From Muricea muricata (lineage: Eukaryota > Cnidaria > Anthozoa > Malacalcyonacea > Plexauridae), in contig OY979717.1 of the NCBI GenBank assembly GCA_963855995.1, positions 69,362,354 to 69,426,353 on the forward strand: 64,000 nucleotides of DNA, in the 5' to 3' direction. Positions 62,746 through 64,000 of this stretch are shown piece by piece. A program made the position numbers and the translations under genes. The notes beneath the pieces were generated by a model that ran no database searches, had not been told where the DNA came from, and worked only from the letters and a program-made list of their open reading frames with translations. Numbering within the stretch: position 1 is the first letter of the stretch; every line of letters starts with the position of its first letter.

Positions 62746-64000
62746 ATTTTGCAAAACAGAAAGTGTAATGAATGGTGGAAACCAGTATTGGTATGGGATC
62801 AAGAGATGCGTAAAGCAGCCCGTAAATTGCACTGGTGACCATTTGCAGTTGCATTTTGAAGCACTTCAGCATCAAGCACTATATTCAGTTATAACTTCGC
62901 TAAATGTTTTAGAAGGTAACAGTAATAGTAACCGTAACATTGATTATCTGCAGTATCAATGCACTTGTCAAAAGCGAAGTTAGCAAGAATAATTTATGGA
63001 GATGAATTTACCTACAGTGCATCACAGGCACATTTAATGTGCTTACATCACTAAGTTAGTAACACACTAGTCTCATGTCTTTGTTAACCTTGCAGCATGC
63101 CAGTTGTACTGGTGTAGGATTCAACTAGAGGTGGAGCTTAATGTAATTGTTGATATTGCTTGATCATCACAGAGTAATTTCTGATTTACAACAATTAACA
63201 ACAGTGAATATTCATTGAAAATGGAAAAAGGGAAGGGCACAATTTTGTATTAAAATGATGTAATTTAATTATTTTGCTGCCAGAGAAACAAGTGCTGGAA
63301 CAATAATGCTCTGTGGTCTGTTGGTTCGCTGCTTAATACCTCCATAAGTACTTGTTAATGTCAGCCAGGGACTTAGCTAGAATTGAAAATTTGTCCGTCC
63401 AATGATTCAGTGCTGAATGTAGAAGACTTCTAGCAAAATCCCGGAGCGTGTTCTCCCGGGGATTTTTTTAAATGTGATCCCCACAAAGCTCAGAAATACA
63501 TTCAATTTTTGTAGCTGTTGTGAAACAGGCTTTATAAAGTTCGCAGGAAAACGGACGCGAAGAAAAATATATTGTAAATTTCATGGCCATACATTTTACA
63601 AATTCCATCCAAGACATGAATTTAATCACGTATTTAAGTTGGTGCAAGTATCATAACTATAAGTCTATAATTATGAGTCAATCGTTGACTTGTTGAGTCA
63701 GTTTGAATCGAATCGGTGTCTCTTCGTTACAAATTTGTGTATAAGATAAGTTACGTCAAGATTCAAATCAAATTTGAAATTGCGAACCAGAACATCTATA
63801 TACAGTATATTTACACGAGTCTTTTAGAAAATACAACTGGCAAGCGTCAATGACTCAATGCAATGGTTGTACTAGAATTTGTCATTGTTATTTGTTGATG
63901 ACTTTTTAAGTTGTTATAATCGCCTCTTAGCAGACAGCATAAAACTACATACAGCAGTGTCGCTGTATTGTCAGCAACTATTTTTCCACGTTGAATCAAC
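62746..64000. other. Right-hand end, no gene recognised
   Basis: AT-rich sequence with short frames only. If PNPO continues, this would be its intron. I saw no PNPO exon, RNA gene or clear repeat. Confidence 0.5.

Noticed and set aside
62729-62983. 84-codon plus-strand frame near the LINE 5' end
   Set aside because: It starts within LINE sequence read antisense and has no recognisable domain.

Overview
The window looks like nuclear DNA of an invertebrate animal. Genes are split by many spliceosomal introns with GT..AG borders, the intergenic and intronic DNA is AT-rich, and it is filled with short inverted-repeat elements, tRNA-derived SINE pieces and broken non-LTR retrotransposons. The mix of repeats would fit a cnidarian (anthozoan), but nothing in the sequence proves the species.

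Layout. 1-1912 is a tandem satellite array (period 181-199 bp) that runs off the left edge. 1913-4825 holds minisatellites and other repeats and no gene I can support. On the minus strand, 9255-4826 carries four well-joined exons of a carnitine acyltransferase, closest to peroxisomal carnitine O-octanoyltransferase (CROT); its C-terminal half was not found. Divergent to it, 10782-11871 is a complete two-exon exosome subunit gene, EXOSC4/RRP41 (244 aa). 13058-44885 is a complete 33-exon ankyrin-repeat gene of the ANKRD28/44/52 type (PP6 regulatory ankyrin subunit). The coding exons sum to 2997 nt, exactly 998 codons plus stop, and every exon junction keeps phase. 44886-50706 is gene-poor. 50740-57610 is a three-exon synaptotagmin-like gene (381 aa) that has lost most calcium ligands. 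58778-59046 is the first exon of pyridoxamine 5'-phosphate oxidase (PNPO), which continues past the right edge or beyond introns not resolved here. 60741-62745 is a minus-strand non-LTR retrotransposon whose reverse transcriptase lacks the catalytic YADD box.

The genes look like unrelated housekeeping and neuronal-type genes side by side: fatty-acyl transfer, RNA decay, phosphatase scaffolding, membrane trafficking and vitamin B6 metabolism. There is no sign of a cluster with a shared task.

The most unusual object is in intron 1 of the ankyrin gene. It is a 1,935-bp foldback element (16293-18227) with arms of about 850 bp and a 5-bp target duplication. Each arm carries an inward-facing first exon of an integrase-like gene, complete with start codon and splice donor. 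Several other inverted-repeat elements with clear ends, some flanked by TA, sit in introns of the same gene and of the synaptotagmin gene.
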